Position numbers and translations under genes: made by a program. 64,000 nucleotides of DNA from Guyanagaster necrorhizus (Eukaryota; Basidiomycota; Agaricomycetes; Agaricales; Physalacriaceae). The stretch covers positions 302,049 to 366,048 of the forward strand of contig NW_025064895.1 in the NCBI RefSeq assembly GCF_019112545.1, read 5' to 3'. Each line of letters starts with the position of its first letter. Within the stretch, counting starts at the first letter, position 1. The notes under the pieces are model-generated. The model did not search any database, was not told the origin of the DNA, and saw nothing but the letters and a program-made list of their open reading frames with translations. Of the stretch, positions 62,754 to 64,000 are shown one piece after another.

Positions 62754-64000
62754 CTACAAATGTTCAGTGACGACTGATGATGATACCACTAAGCTGGGCC
62801 TATCCAAATTAGGGTCAATGACAGGGTAATAAGTTGACGTGTTGTTCTCGTAGATCGGATTCGGTCCCATGGGAGGATGCGGAGGCTGAAAGAAATAAGG
62901 TACAGAGAACATAGATGTTTGTGGTGGTTGTTCCATTACAAGTTGCTCCACTGGCTGAATAGAATCGGACGACGAACGTCTTGACTCTGTAAAATCACGT
63001 TGGAGACGGTGTGAGAATAAGTAAGTGTTGAATGCGCATACCAGTATCCATGCCAGCGGGATCTTCGGCTCGGTGACTACATAGATGAGGGTATCCGGCG
63101 GAAGAGCAAGATTTACATGCCCGATCAATGCACTCATAATTCTTACGATCACAATGCGTGCAGGGTCTACAACAACAAAGTGAATGAGATTCACCGCATT
63201 TCTGACGGCTGGATCAGCCTACCGTTCACCGTTACAGCGTATCTTATCCCGCCTAACATCCTCATCAGCTCTCAAGTTTCTGGCAGGTAATCTCCAACCT
63301 ACCTGCAATTAAGGCAGGCCTGTAATAGAATAAAGTAAACGAAAGCACTCGGAGAGACATGATACACAGACCTGCTTGACTCGATGTCCATGTCCACCCT
63401 GCCTCTTGGTATTGATACACTCTTCATTCGCATTTCGACATGGACCACACGGTCTTAGGTCGTCGCATCGCCTATTAGCCTTCCGGCAGCCCTCACAGCG
63501 TAGTTTTGTTGATTTTGGCCCTCGTTCCAACATTACGCATTCCTTTTTCCGGATTACGCAGCGTCCACAAGGTCGTTGCTCGTCGCACTTAGTAGCACTT
63601 TGAGACCCTTCTATAACCACAGATAAGATGATGAGCGACATACCTTTTTGTTGTCCTTACGACACGCTTCACACGCGAGCTTGACCCGCTCCCTACCATT
63701 CGGCCGAGCGCTCCTAGGCGGAAAGGAATTCTGTTGAATGCTCCGCCGTGCTTCTGCATTCGCATCGACACAAGGCAATGCCATCTCCCGGCAACGATGG
63801 CATGGCGCTCCATCTTCACATCGCACCCTCGCCCTCCGACAAGGTCCACAGCCCGTCACGCACTGGTTTGGCGCATATCCCTTCTTCGTGCATACACCAC
63901 AAGGTCTACCGGCTCATATGAGAGGGTATCACGCAGGGCATCGAGGTAGGATCAAACCTGTTCCCATCGCACCCGACCTTGTCACGTCTAAAATAGAAAC
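62754..64000 (-). CDS. Protein with at least five tandem Zn2Cys6 clusters (5' end outside window)
   Basis: Partial gene running off the right edge. Translated exons carry four complete binuclear zinc clusters with pattern C-x2-C-x6-C-x5-C-x2-C-x6-C and the last four Cys of a fifth at the edge (VGCDGNRPCGVC, then a looser last gap). Module starts are CGPCRRARVRC, CEACRKDNKKC, CEGCRKANRRC and CLNCRRDKIRC, the second and fourth joined by splicing. Normal fungal GAL4-type regulators have one. A further C-x2-C (CKSC) follows the last module. The C-terminal tail is Pro/Ser-rich (FFQPPHPPMGPNP), ending VVTEHL at 62754, with no fungal-specific regulator domain seen. Two modules share introns at the same codon positions and phase, pointing to duplication. 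DNA binding is likely but unproven. Confidence 0.8.

Noticed and set aside
1..64000. CRISPR arrays, prophage, rRNA or tRNA genes, transposons
   Set aside because: No regular spaced repeats, no phage gene block, no cloverleaf with a recognisable T-arm and no transposase or reverse-transcriptase motif were found by eye.

Overview
The window is nuclear DNA of a filamentous fungus, almost certainly an agaricomycete basidiomycete. Genes are dense, lie on both strands and are cut by many short GT-AG introns of about 45 to 60 bases. The gene set is fungal (Ste20, Tel1, SepH/Cdc7-type kinase, Coq3, Ccc2, Zn2Cys6 protein, phosphoketolase plus acetate kinase), and the degenerate TKL-type kinase is typical of Agaricomycetes. 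I see no CRISPR, prophage, rRNA, tRNA or intact transposon. Exon boundaries below were worked out by hand from reading frames, splice signals and family conservation.

Left part (1 to 24 kb): an AsaB/CmcJ-type oxidoreductase; a vacuolar Ca2+/H+ exchanger; Coq3 (ubiquinone synthesis) divergent from the copper ATPase Ccc2; sorting nexin Mvp1; the PAK kinase Ste20; and a very large Tel1/ATM gene of about 9.3 kb on the minus strand, intact through to its FATC end.

Middle part (24 to 49 kb): a possible small secreted protein; a glucose-6-phosphate 1-epimerase; a protein with a SUMO-interacting motif, Pro-Ser repeats and a zinc finger; an arrestin-like protein; a dynactin p24 (DCTN3-like) subunit; a heavily damaged kinase pseudogene; a Bye1-like PHD/TFIIS/SPOC transcription factor with an RG-rich tail; and a 1,719-residue SepH-type septation kinase that adds a calponin-homology-like region, a C1 zinc domain and a possible C-terminal CaaX box.

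Right part (49 to 64 kb): an L-arabinitol/polyol dehydrogenase, a cytochrome P450, a decayed short-chain dehydrogenase, and a head-to-head phosphoketolase/acetate kinase pair. Polyol oxidation, xylulose-5-phosphate cleavage and acetyl-phosphate use are linked steps, so this stretch may be a small pentose-to-acetate locus. The window ends inside a gene encoding at least five tandem Zn2Cys6 clusters, the most unusual feature seen.
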